Assembly (NCBI GenBank): GCA_964462785.1
Contig: CAYWZA010000003.1
Location: forward strand, 1 to 64,000
DNA from: JACQKA01 sp964462785
GTDB taxonomy: Bacteria; Patescibacteriota; Minisyncoccia; Phycocordibacterales; UBA2100
Direction: 5' to 3'
DNA length: 64,000 nucleotides
Within the stretch, counting starts at the first letter, position 1. The number at the start of each line of letters is the position of its first letter. A model generated the notes under the pieces. The model searched no databases, was not told where the DNA came from, and saw nothing but the letters and a program-made list of their open reading frames with translations. Positions 15,823 through 23,730 of the stretch are shown one piece after another. The position numbers and the translations under genes were made by a program.

Positions 15823-15918
15823 CCCCGTGAGATATTAAACATTCAGCAGAGTACACAATTCAGTAATTCAGTTACGAAAGCGACTCGGTAGCAGAAACGA
15901 TTTTGGTATCTCACGGGG
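15823..15918. promoter_or_regulatory. 12-bp inverted repeat abutting the tmRNA 5' end
   Basis: CCCCGTGAGATA (15823-15834) is perfectly complementary to TATCTCACGGGG (15907-15918). The right arm covers the presumed -10 of the tmRNA gene (TATCTC at 15907-15912) and its first few transcribed bases. The roughly 70-base spacer has no gene. Confidence 0.5.
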
Positions 15919-16302
15919 GGTGACTTGGCTTCGACATTGAGTTACGTGTTTTGAAGTGCATGACAGAAGTGAGCGTCTTCTTAAAAAAGCTCAAAACCTA
16001 AGTGCAAATAAAACAGCACGGGGGATTCTTTCACCTATTCAGATGAAAGATCTCGGCTTCGTTTACGCTACGGCCTAAGCGACCGTGTGCCTGTCTGACA
16101 TCCGATGAGATAGAGCGCACGTCATACACTTCGGATCCGACTTTCTTGCGCACCAAAGAAAGTTTAAAGAAAGAGTGCTCGGCATTGTAGGATCTTGTGT
16201 GTTCCCTACCTACAGCGCTTAAACAAAACATGAACGCACTACGTCATGTAGACAGTTCCTAACATTCCTCTTTGGACTCGGGTTCAATTCCCGACACTTC
16301 CA
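15916..16302 (+). ncRNA. ssrA: tmRNA (SsrA)
   Basis: The 5' end GGGGGTGACTTGGCTTCGAC and the 3' T-arm CGGGTTCAATTCCCG with CACTTCC plus discriminator A form the tRNA-like domain; GGGGGTG pairs with CACTTCC using two G-U pairs. The resume codon is probably GCA at 16004. The tag then reads ANKTARGILSPI followed by QMKDLGFVYATA and stops with TAA at 16076-16078, giving 24 residues. Pseudoknot-forming sequence follows. The total of about 387 bases is normal. CCA is not encoded. SmpB is encoded just upstream. Confidence 0.9.
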
Positions 16303-16307
16303 CAGGT

Positions 16308-16349
16308 AAAACAAAAACGCTGCACTCATTAGTGCAGCGTTTTTGTTTT
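16308..16349. terminator. Bidirectional intrinsic terminator after ssrA
   Basis: AAAACAAAAACGCTGCACT is complementary to AGTGCAGCGTTTTTGTTTT, giving a 19-bp stem with A and T runs at the base, so it can end both ssrA and the convergent LAGLIDADG gene, whose last codons lie inside it. Confidence 0.85.
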
Positions 16350-16781
16350 ACCTGGCTTGATTTGAAGAAACCTTTCTGCAAATTTCAAACGTTGCTTGAG
16401 TAAAGTTGGCGAATATTTGCCATTGCGGGGTGTTAGCGCAACATAACGATTGAGCGCGAACGTAGCCCTTCCCTTTTTATATCCGCGCAAGAAAGGTGTG
16501 ATTTGTCGAAGTACATCCAGGGCTTGTCTGCTGTAAATTTGATATGCAAAGGAAGGTGAGTGCTTATCTTTTGATCTGGTCTTTCTGGTGATTTTTCCCA
16601 CTCCAATGACACGACGTGCGTGTTCCAATAAACCATATTCAGTACTACTGATCGTTACAGCGAGATGCCGTTGGGCATTCTTCTGTTTATAAGTAAGAGT
16701 GATTGTGCCCTCACCATCAACCAACCCCGCCAGATATGCGGCGTCTGTTGTGCTCATATTTTTTGCGATTTTCTTACTCAT
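16329..16781 (-). CDS. LAGLIDADG-domain homing endonuclease-like protein
   Basis: A 150-residue single-motif LAGLIDADG protein. The motif is 'AAYLAGLVDGEGTITLTYKQ' near residues 14-33, including the metal-binding Asp/Glu of D-G-E-G. The middle is basic ('GKITRKTRSKDKHSPSFAYQ'), and 'ALDVLRQITPFLRGYKKGRA' is the usual second helix pair. One motif implies it works as a dimer. It is free-standing, not inside an intron or intein, and converges on ssrA so closely that its last codons form part of the shared terminator. TATAAT ends seven bases before the ATG. Confidence 0.8.
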   Translation of the reverse strand: MSKKIAKNMSTTDAAYLAGLVDGEGTITLTYKQKNAQRHLAVTISSTEYGLLEHARRVIGVGKITRKTRSKDKHSPSFAYQIYSRQALDVLRQITPFLRGYKKGRATFALNRYVALTPRNGKYSPTLLKQRLKFAERFLQIKPGKTKTLH

Positions 16782-16956
16782 GACTACTATTATATAGGAG
16801 ATGGGGCTATCAGCAACCAGTCCACATCCAGAAAGAAAGGCAACTTCGATGCGCGCAAGCGTTTTTTGTTTGCTGAATTCCGTATTTCAGACTGTTTGTT
16901 TGTTGACACGCGCCTCTTTTTCACCGATGGTGAACGTAGAATATTGGAGAGACCCC

Positions 16957-17481
16957 ATGCACCACGAGACTGATGCTGAGTGGCACCGGCTGGAGTGCCT
17001 GTGTGCAGACTCTTTCGCCGAGTTGGTGGCAATCGCGATTAATGAACTGCATAAATTTCCTACTGGGTGCGAGCTGGTATGCGGTCCCATCACGACCGGC
17101 GGGCGCGGTAGCGTCGCTGAAAATATCGCAGTCTTTAACGCGACCATCCAAGCTCTACAAGCGCAAGGCAGACCTATCTTCAGCCAGCTGCCGTACGAAG
17201 AGCGTATATTCTTCTTTCGAAAGCGCTGGCTCGATGCTGATCCTTTACGCAAGGGGCAATATTACATGCCCATCCTTGAAGATTTTTATCATCCGCTTAT
17301 TAAAACGGGTCATATAAAAAAGGGGTGGTTCATCCCTGGGTGGGAATCGTCGCTTGGCGCCACATGGGAGCGCCAACATCTGACAGAAACTGCTGTAGAA
17401 GTCTGCGATCTCTCCAGCGATTGGGTTGACGAGGTCTTGCGTTCTGCGCAGAGCGACGGCACTGGATACACCCCGCAATAA
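16957..17481 (+). CDS. Hypothetical protein, DUF4406/deoxyribosyltransferase-like
   Basis: A 174-residue cytosolic protein without a firm family assignment. 'ELVCGPITTGGRGSVAENIA' near the start resembles the G-P-I/M-[ST] first loop of nucleoside 2-deoxyribosyltransferase-like and DUF4406 proteins. 'WFIPGWESSLGATWERQHL' contains the later S-x-G-x-x-x-E region of that fold, where a Glu is the nucleophile. I infer a nucleotide-binding fold only. ATG 16957 is chosen for its GGAGAG site six bases upstream; two earlier in-frame ATGs lack one. The stop codon sits inside a terminator hairpin. Confidence 0.5.
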   Translation: MHHETDAEWHRLECLCADSFAELVAIAINELHKFPTGCELVCGPITTGGRGSVAENIAVFNATIQALQAQGRPIFSQLPYEERIFFFRKRWLDADPLRKGQYYMPILEDFYHPLIKTGHIKKGWFIPGWESSLGATWERQHLTETAVEVCDLSSDWVDEVLRSAQSDGTGYTPQ

Positions 17482-17498
17482 CATGCGGGGTCTTTTTT
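17470..17498 (+). terminator. Intrinsic terminator
   Basis: The stem ACCCCGCA / TGCGGGG is followed by TCTTTTTT on the plus strand, ending the hypothetical gene at 16957-17481, whose stop codon lies in the loop. Confidence 0.75.
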
Positions 17499-17570
17499 AC
17501 ACCATTGTTACGCCTTGCACCACCATCGCACCGCTGTACAGTAGAAACAGAACAATCATAGGAGCATAGT

Positions 17571-18164
17571 GTGCAAAATGTCTTCGCGCTCGCGGCAGGC
17601 ATCCTGCTTTTTGTCTCACTGATCATATACATAGTAAGTATCGTGTGCGGCAAGACCGTGCCCACTCGAGGCAGCTGGGTCACATGGGCAACGGTCGATA
17701 CCGCTCTCATCATCGGTATGTATGCCGAGGGTACGGTAAATCCGCAAATCCTCGTCGGCGCGATGGGCACCATCATGGTTGCACTTCTGTCGTTCCGCTA
17801 CGGCACGCCCACCTGGACGTGGCTCGAGAAAACATCACTCAAGATTCTCCCCGTTGGATTATTGCTCTGGGGTGTGAGCGGCAATGCACGTTGGAATATC
17901 TCCATCAGTCTCATCCTCATTACTATTGGCTGCCTGCCCACCTATCAATCGATGTGGGAAAAGCCAGAATTGGAAGATCGTGTGGCGTGGACGACGGCAT
18001 TTGTCTCTTCGATTGCAATGGTGCTTGCGCTTCCCCCGATCACTTTCGCATGGGAGATGATAGAGGTGTCTGCGCAGCCGATCACATTCCTGCTGACACA
18101 GATACCCATCATGTATCTGCTGTGGGTGCGCCCAAAAAAGAAAGGAGCGGAACGATGTCCCTGA
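17571..18164 (+). CDS. Multi-pass membrane protein, first of two paralogues
   Basis: A 197-residue protein with about six transmembrane helices (for example 'VFALAAGILLFVSLIIYIVS' and 'LILITIGCLPTYQSMW') and a short basic end 'RPKKKGAERCP'. The pattern 'GCLPTYQSMWEKPE' late in the protein and 'IPIMYLLWVRP' at the end recur in the next gene ('GSAPTWASAWEDPK', 'CIMVYLLWVRP'), so the two are tandem paralogues of unknown function, probably forming one complex. The start is GTG at 17571 with AGGAG nine bases upstream. It overlaps the next gene by 10 bases. Confidence 0.65.
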   Translation: MQNVFALAAGILLFVSLIIYIVSIVCGKTVPTRGSWVTWATVDTALIIGMYAEGTVNPQILVGAMGTIMVALLSFRYGTPTWTWLEKTSLKILPVGLLLWGVSGNARWNISISLILITIGCLPTYQSMWEKPELEDRVAWTTAFVSSIAMVLALPPITFAWEMIEVSAQPITFLLTQIPIMYLLWVRPKKKGAERCP

Positions 18165-18736
18165 CATTTTCTGCATTGGCGGCGATATTTTCGATACTTG
18201 CATCAATCGTATACGTGCACGGTATTTTGTATCGAAATAAGCAGCCTGTTAAAGCAAGCTCTATTCTCGGAAAATTATTTACCATCGCGACATTTATCGG
18301 CATGTGGCAGAAAGATGCTGTGAACGGGCAGATACTTGTTTCAGTGCTGAGCATCTTCGTGAGCACTCCGCTCACATTGCTTTACGGACGACCCGGGTGG
18401 GCACCCATCGATATCGTGTGCTTTACGCTCGGCGTATGTGGATTGTTTGTGTGGACGTTCATACAAACACCTGAAGTAGCAATTTTTGTCGGTCTATTCG
18501 TGCTTTTTATCGGCAGTGCCCCTACATGGGCATCGGCATGGGAAGATCCGAAACGAGAAAACAAAATAAGCGTATCACTCGGTATTGTTGCTTCACTGTG
18601 TGCATTCGCATCTGCGACAGACATGTCGTTTGCACATATTGCGCAGCCGATCGCGTTTCTGATCATGCAATGCATCATGGTGTATCTGTTGTGGGTAAGA
18701 CCGTACTATCTGGCAAAAGGAAAAACCCCGCACTGA
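18155..18736 (+). CDS. Multi-pass membrane protein, second of two paralogues
   Basis: A 193-residue paralogue of the preceding gene, with the same six-helix layout and shared 'APTWASAWEDP' and 'VYLLWVRPYYLAKGK' motifs. The ATG at 18155 follows an AAAGGAG site and lies inside the end of the upstream gene (10-base overlap), so translation is probably coupled. An open frame continues upstream to 17645 but is only a shadow of the first gene. No transporter signature or catalytic residue is apparent. The gene ends at a bidirectional terminator. Confidence 0.65.
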   Translation: MSLTFSALAAIFSILASIVYVHGILYRNKQPVKASSILGKLFTIATFIGMWQKDAVNGQILVSVLSIFVSTPLTLLYGRPGWAPIDIVCFTLGVCGLFVWTFIQTPEVAIFVGLFVLFIGSAPTWASAWEDPKRENKISVSLGIVASLCAFASATDMSFAHIAQPIAFLIMQCIMVYLLWVRPYYLAKGKTPH

Positions 18737-18753
18737 AACAGTGCGGGGTTGTT
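18722..18753. terminator. Bidirectional intrinsic terminator
   Basis: AACCCCGCACTG and CAGTGCGGGGTT form a tight hairpin bounded by A and T stretches. It separates the convergent membrane-protein operon and the saccharopine-dehydrogenase-like gene. Confidence 0.75.
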
Positions 18754-18757
18754 TACA

Positions 18758-19888
18758 TTATGCGGGCATCAATACTTTTGCAGAATGTTTGTGCGAAAAG
18801 TATGCCATGCGCCGCGTGTGTTCGTTGAGATACCATTCGGTGTCGACGAATTCAGGCGGTGTTGCGAATCCCTTGGGCTTTCCCCTCACCACGATGTGAT
18901 TGGCAACGAGTGAGATACCGATTGACGTCATGATCTGCATCGCGGTGAAGCCGGTTTCCGGATCCTTGTACATATCATAGCGAATCGGCTCACCCTTATC
19001 GCCCGACACAGCAAGCACGACATGATCGGAGTCACGCTGCAGATTAAACTGCAACTCCGGATCATTGCGCAGCCTATCTGCAAGCTTTTCCGGTTGGCTC
19101 GTATAACGCCACCCTTCTTTTTTGAGTCGCGCTACATGACCCACATACCGCAGCGTCTCGTAGTTGTGCTCCTGCACGCCAAGCGCGAGCAATTGTTCCA
19201 CCATGAATCGCGAGTGATGCGAGGTTGGCGTCGATTCGAATTCATCGTCATTAAACGACGCGATAGTGCCCACGGCTGGTATTTCGACCAACTGTCCGTG
19301 GCGAATCTGCGGGCAAAATCCGGTGTATCCGCTCGCCGTACCTTCAGCGCTGTACATGAGTTTATACATAAGCGGATTCCTTGCCGGATCCGGACGCGGG
19401 TACGGATTGCCACCACAGCGCACATACACCTCTTTGCATCCATCGTGTTTCACTTTGTGCATCGTAGCGATGTTTGCACTGCCTGGTGAGAGACCGCATT
19501 CAGGAGCAATTAATGTTTCAGAGCCGCGAGCAAGCGCTGCTTGCTGCGCCACTACTTCACCACAGCCACCCAAATCGCACAGCGGCACTCTCCACTGCAG
19601 CGCATCTTTCGTGAGCTCGATGTTTTGCGCATGCGGTGCGCATGAAATTGCGACCTCAACACCTTCCCAGGTCAGCACACTTGGCTGTGCAAAATAGTGA
19701 ATCTTTTTTGCCAATTTTTCGCCAAGCAGCTCCTTAAAGCGGCGCATGCTTTCGTCCAGCGCGCTCTGTCTTTCCCAGCGCGGATCGATAGCTTTAACCG
19801 AATCCACCCTGCTGAACATCAGCTCGTTAAAGACAGTTGCTATTCCCATACCACCACCTGCGCCATAGACGGCAACACGATAGGTCAT
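18758..19888 (-). CDS. Saccharopine dehydrogenase-family oxidoreductase
   Basis: A 376-residue NAD(P)-dependent protein with an N-terminal Rossmann fold: 'RVAVYGAGGGMGIATVFNEL' carries a Gly-rich G-x-G-x-x-G-type dinucleotide loop. 'VAISCAPHAQNIELTKDAL' and 'VPLCDLGG' continue the fold, and 'LIAPECGLSPGSANIATMH' matches the family's central 'GLxPGxxN' signature, which begins the substrate domain. It resembles lysine 6-dehydrogenase or saccharopine reductase-like enzymes, but the substrate cannot be read from sequence. The ATG at 19888 has an AAAGGAG site; the longer frame to 19945 lacks one. Confidence 0.75.
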   Translation of the reverse strand: MTYRVAVYGAGGGMGIATVFNELMFSRVDSVKAIDPRWERQSALDESMRRFKELLGEKLAKKIHYFAQPSVLTWEGVEVAISCAPHAQNIELTKDALQWRVPLCDLGGCGEVVAQQAALARGSETLIAPECGLSPGSANIATMHKVKHDGCKEVYVRCGGNPYPRPDPARNPLMYKLMYSAEGTASGYTGFCPQIRHGQLVEIPAVGTIASFNDDEFESTPTSHHSRFMVEQLLALGVQEHNYETLRYVGHVARLKKEGWRYTSQPEKLADRLRNDPELQFNLQRDSDHVVLAVSGDKGEPIRYDMYKDPETGFTAMQIMTSIGISLVANHIVVRGKPKGFATPPEFVDTEWYLNEHTRRMAYFSHKHSAKVLMPA

Positions 19889-19962
19889 GTTTTCTACTCC
19901 TTTGAAAACTGTATGCACACTACACCCGTCAAATCGAGGGTGCAACGCGATATAATAAAAAA

Positions 19963-21240
19963 ATGATCAGCCAGAAATACGCCCTCACAGCGCTGCTGCT
20001 ATGTCTCGTGTGCAATACCCCATCCGCAGAGGCGGGCATCCAAGCCGCAACGGCAGACCAATGCGTCGCCATGATTGCAGCCGGCATCAAAAAAGAGGGC
20101 GAATGCATCGCGGGGAAAACCATCATCGATGACGCGACGGAAGCGCTCATTCACGCAAGCGCGGGAGCAAAATCCCCAGCTGCTTTTTTGGAAGATCACG
20201 CGTGCAAAAATACCCACATAGCGTGCCTTGATCCACAATTTTCAGCACTCGTGCAGCAATTTTATCTCGCTGGAGAAGCGGTGGGAAAACAGGAGGGTTG
20301 GCAAATGCCTCGCCTCACCGACGGTTGGCGATCGCCAGAGAGTCAGTTGAAAGCGGTGGTATCTGGGGCAAGCAAGGTGGGTCCCTGCGGCTCGCCACAC
20401 AATTATGGACTGGCTGTGGACTTTAACGATCCTCCGCTGAATAAAGGCCTCTCGCCGGCAATGAAATGGATGCGTGCGAACGCACGAAATTATGGACTTG
20501 AGGTTATTGGAGAATGGGACCCTGCACACTTTCAAATAAAGGGGTGGGCAAATCGTAGCGTGGCTCGAGGTCAGTGCATCACCGGCTGCACCGCTCCAGC
20601 TTCCGGAAAAATACAAAGCTGCACGGGAGGCGGCGGGGGTGGAGGCATTCTTGCAAACACCGGAAATGCACTCAGTAACGCATTCTCACAACTCACTCGC
20701 CCCTTCAGCAGCATGATGCAGCCAGAACCAGTAATTCCTCCCCCGCCTCCCCCAGCTGCGCTGCCGGTTGCAACAAGCACGATGCTGAAAGACGCGTTTA
20801 GAGCTCCAGCAACGCAATTCCCCACCTCCACATCTGCGCAATTCCCCTCCACACAAAATGCAAAACAGCCCGAGCCCAAAACATCTGAAGATATTTTGAC
20901 GCAGATTGCTGTCGGCAATCCAAATACTCCCCCCACCCCTGCGACGACCACTCGCCCGCTTACTGCGGAAGAACAGCAGCGCCTGCATGATCAGCAGGTA
21001 TTGCTGCAAGCCACCACTCCCGCATCCAACGTGGTGCCGACTTACACTCCCGTCATTCCTCCCGCATCCTCATTTGCCGGCTTCTCTCCTTCGGAATTCG
21101 CCGTCAGTGATATCAGCACTCGCGCGTGGTATGACCTCTATATCACCACGCTCACGCGCGTTGCGCTCGCGATCGGCGAGACAATCCGCATCATGAAGGG
21201 AGAACCGTCATCAAATACTATCGAGGGGTACTACGAATAG
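19963..21240 (+). CDS. Secreted M15/VanY-type D-Ala-D-Ala carboxypeptidase
   Basis: A 425-residue exported protein. A signal peptide ('YALTALLLCLVCNTPSAEAG') is followed by an M15 domain. The zinc site shows as 'GSPHNYGLAVDFN' (S-x-H-x-x-G-x-A-x-D, residues about 142-154) and 'EWDPAHFQIKGWAN' (E-x-D...H). Such enzymes trim peptidoglycan stem peptides. The C-terminal 200 residues are Pro/Thr-rich and end with a helical motif, 'YITTLTRVALAIGETIRIMK', repeated almost exactly in the next gene. TATAAT (19951-19956) lies six bases before the ATG. Confidence 0.85.
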   Translation: MISQKYALTALLLCLVCNTPSAEAGIQAATADQCVAMIAAGIKKEGECIAGKTIIDDATEALIHASAGAKSPAAFLEDHACKNTHIACLDPQFSALVQQFYLAGEAVGKQEGWQMPRLTDGWRSPESQLKAVVSGASKVGPCGSPHNYGLAVDFNDPPLNKGLSPAMKWMRANARNYGLEVIGEWDPAHFQIKGWANRSVARGQCITGCTAPASGKIQSCTGGGGGGGILANTGNALSNAFSQLTRPFSSMMQPEPVIPPPPPPAALPVATSTMLKDAFRAPATQFPTSTSAQFPSTQNAKQPEPKTSEDILTQIAVGNPNTPPTPATTTRPLTAEEQQRLHDQQVLLQATTPASNVVPTYTPVIPPASSFAGFSPSEFAVSDISTRAWYDLYITTLTRVALAIGETIRIMKGEPSSNTIEGYYE

Positions 21241-21260
21241 AGGTTGTATAATTAAATGTC

Positions 21261-22595
21261 ATGAGGTTTGGTTTGATACTGAGTATTGTTGTAGTTGCGT
21301 TCACTTCTCCCGTTTACGCCGTTGATTGCCCCGCGGGATCAAGCCCTCCCACTGCAGACGATATCAAGCTCGGCATCGGACGAGAAGGTGGCTGTGTTCC
21401 TGATACTGCGCGCTTAGTCGCGCAGGTGAAAGATGCCTCTGGAGCCATTACATATCTTGAAAGTAAAGTTTGCCCAGGAATGCAGGTTGGCTATGACGCC
21501 AGCATTAACCCTGCAATTCTGAAAGAAACGCGAGTGTATTTTACTGCAGACAACCAATCCATGGATCCAAAATTCGTCGTCTGCGCCGCACGATTTGTGC
21601 AGGAGGCAGAAAAATCATTGCAATTCCCCATCTGTGTAAAAGCTGCCCTGCGAAGCATCGCGCATCAACGTGCCTCATGTTTAGACCCTAGCAATGGTGG
21701 AAAAGTTTGTGGCAACCGCGGTGGATGTAGTAGCTTCGGGCACTGTCCGCACGTAAATGGAGCTGCTCTGGACATCAATCCAACCGGTCACAAGCGTGGT
21801 ACACCAGAAGGCGACAGGAGATACAGGATGATGCATGCATTTGCGCGCACAAATGCATCACTGGGCGTTGCATTCACTGCAATGAACATCGATGATTGGC
21901 CTCATATCGGTCCCAACGGTCAATCAAATTGTTCAGACCCGAATTTTAAAGCGCGCGGTATCAGCGACAGCGACCTCACTCCTCCCGCTTCGCCGAGAGG
22001 CGTTCTGGATCGCATCATGCAACCGCTGCGCGACTTCATAAACCCACCGCAATCAATGATGCCCCCATCGCCAAGTTCCTCACTTCCTCCAGTGACCAAC
22101 ACCGGTACGGTACTGGATTCAATTCCTGCGCCAAAACAAAATCCTCCTCCCGCACAATTTCCTACTACCGATTTCCCGCCCACCTCAATCCCACCAAGAC
22201 CAAAAACTCCCGAAGATGTCTTGCGCGATATTGCCGTAGGCCCGCCAAAGACAAGCCCTGCAACGACAACAGCGACTTCAACACGACCGCTTACGGATGA
22301 AGAAAAAATCCGCCTCGCTGCGCAGCAGGTGGGTATTCCCGCGAATTTTCCAACAAACAACACGCCTCAACCGAGCAATACTGCCCCAACCGCCCCGACT
22401 TCTGAATTTGCCGGATTCAACGGATCGCCAGCGGTAATGCCCAATAACTCTTCAGACGAATTTTTACGCCTTTATGTGCAAACGCTCACACGCGTTGCGC
22501 TTGCTATTAATGAAATAATAAGGATTATGAAGGGTGAACCGAGATTAAACGCAAATATGCAGCCAGAGCAGCGCATTGAACTCTGGGTTGAATAA
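21261..22595 (+). CDS. Secreted M15-like peptidase, paralogue of the preceding gene
   Basis: A 444-residue exported protein with signal peptide 'FGLILSIVVVAFTSPVYAVD'. The catalytic region has 'SFGHCPHVNGAALDINPTG' (H-x-x-G-x-A-x-D) and 'DDWPHIGPNG', which supply the zinc His/Asp/His set of M15 peptidases. It is Cys-richer than its neighbour, suggesting disulfides. The tail is Pro/Thr-rich and ends 'YVQTLTRVALAINEIIRIMK', matching the neighbour's end. The two genes are 20 bases apart on the same strand, but TATAAT (21247-21252) before this ATG suggests a promoter of its own. Confidence 0.75.
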   Translation: MRFGLILSIVVVAFTSPVYAVDCPAGSSPPTADDIKLGIGREGGCVPDTARLVAQVKDASGAITYLESKVCPGMQVGYDASINPAILKETRVYFTADNQSMDPKFVVCAARFVQEAEKSLQFPICVKAALRSIAHQRASCLDPSNGGKVCGNRGGCSSFGHCPHVNGAALDINPTGHKRGTPEGDRRYRMMHAFARTNASLGVAFTAMNIDDWPHIGPNGQSNCSDPNFKARGISDSDLTPPASPRGVLDRIMQPLRDFINPPQSMMPPSPSSSLPPVTNTGTVLDSIPAPKQNPPPAQFPTTDFPPTSIPPRPKTPEDVLRDIAVGPPKTSPATTTATSTRPLTDEEKIRLAAQQVGIPANFPTNNTPQPSNTAPTAPTSEFAGFNGSPAVMPNNSSDEFLRLYVQTLTRVALAINEIIRIMKGEPRLNANMQPEQRIELWVE

Positions 22596-22612
22596 CTTTA
22601 TTTCTCTTACGT

Positions 22613-23674
22613 ATGACCGACCACATATTTACCCGCGTACAACACCTTTCGTTTTTCGGCTTGCTCGCCGTAGTGACAGCCGGATTCCTCTACCTCATTT
22701 CTGATTTTATTTTGCCGATCATCTGGGCGGTCGTGCTCGCGATCATATTTGCACCCCTCTCATACCTCCTCACCCGCTATTTCGGCGGTCGCGCGACACT
22801 CGCTGCTCTTGCGACCATGCTCATAGCGATCGTGCTCGTCTTTTTGCCTGTCGCTCTCATTGGCGCTTTGCTCGCGTCGGAAACCGCTGATCTGTATCGC
22901 AGCGCCCTTTTTGCCGATCCTGCGGTGTATGATCGCGTCATCGCATCCGTTCCGCTCGCGCAGGAAGCGCTCTCGCTCTCCGGCATAGCGCCAAGCGAAG
23001 TGCATATTAAAATTGCGGAGCTGTTGCGCAACACCGGCGGCAACTTGGCAGCAGGAGCGTTCGAGGCAGGCACGAGCACCATTCGCTTCGTCGCGAAAAC
23101 ACTCGTGATGCTCTATCTACTATTCTTCTTTTTGCGCGACGGTGCACGCATCGGAGCAAAAATCATGCGCGCACTCCCTTTGGGCGATGCGAAAGAAATA
23201 TTTTTGTATGAACGCTTTGCGACAACCGTCCGCGCAACAGTAAAAGGCACGCTGGTGGTTTCAATCGCACAGGGTGCAATCGGCTCAATTCTCTTTGCGC
23301 TCGTCGGCATCCCGAGCCCAATTCTGTGGGGTATGGTGATGGCGCTCGCGGCGCTCGTCCCCGGCGTCGGCCCCGCCATCGTGTGGATCCCAGCGGCTAT
23401 CATCCTCTTTGCAATGGGAGAAAGCATACAGGCGCTTATCGTAGTGCTCGGCGGCGTACTCGTGCTCAGCACTATAGATAACTTCCTGCGCCCGATTCTT
23501 GTGGGGCGCGACACCGACATGCCCGATGCACTCATACTGCTCTCTGTCCTCGGTGGGCTCGGTGCATTTGGCATCTCCGGCATTATCCTTGGTCCCACCC
23601 TTGCGGCATTGTTCCTTGCATCGTGGCAGTTATTTGAAGAAGAATACCGCGTTCAGTTAACTGAACGCGGATAG
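22613..23674 (+). CDS. AI-2E family transporter (PerM/YdiK-like)
   Basis: A 353-residue polytopic membrane protein of the AI-2 exporter/PerM superfamily. Two N-terminal helices ('FGLLAVVTAGFLYLISDFIL', 'IIWAVVLAIIFAPLSYLLT') and a soluble segment precede a C-terminal block of helices with family residues 'LVPGVGPAIVWIPAAIILF' and 'DNFLRPILVGRDTDMPDALI'. The last conserved part is 'GISGIILGPTLAALFLASW'. The substrate is uncertain; characterised members export autoinducer-2 or exchange ions. The gene's last codons form the hairpin CGCGTTCAGTTAACTGAACGCG, which may act as a terminator. Confidence 0.85.
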   Translation: MTDHIFTRVQHLSFFGLLAVVTAGFLYLISDFILPIIWAVVLAIIFAPLSYLLTRYFGGRATLAALATMLIAIVLVFLPVALIGALLASETADLYRSALFADPAVYDRVIASVPLAQEALSLSGIAPSEVHIKIAELLRNTGGNLAAGAFEAGTSTIRFVAKTLVMLYLLFFFLRDGARIGAKIMRALPLGDAKEIFLYERFATTVRATVKGTLVVSIAQGAIGSILFALVGIPSPILWGMVMALAALVPGVGPAIVWIPAAIILFAMGESIQALIVVLGGVLVLSTIDNFLRPILVGRDTDMPDALILLSVLGGLGAFGISGIILGPTLAALFLASWQLFEEEYRVQLTERG

Positions 23675-23694
23675 CAGTGCGACAAAACGCATGG

Positions 23695-23730
23695 TACAGT
23701 AAGTAGGCGCTGAAAAGCGCCCTTTATCCT
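23695..23730 (+). promoter_or_regulatory. infC promoter and short leader hairpin
   Basis: TACAGT (23695-23700) is a plausible -10. The short leader contains the hairpin GGCGC-TGAAAA-GCGCC (23706-23721) immediately before a pyrimidine tract and the ATG at 23731. Unlike most first genes in this window, infC has a real leader, which could carry feedback control; no L20-type pseudoknot is evident. Confidence 0.4.

Noticed and set aside
17645..18154. 170-codon upstream extension of the second membrane-protein paralogue
   Set aside because: It is an out-of-frame reading of the first paralogue; the ATG at 18155 has its own ribosome binding site and aligns with the paralogue's start.
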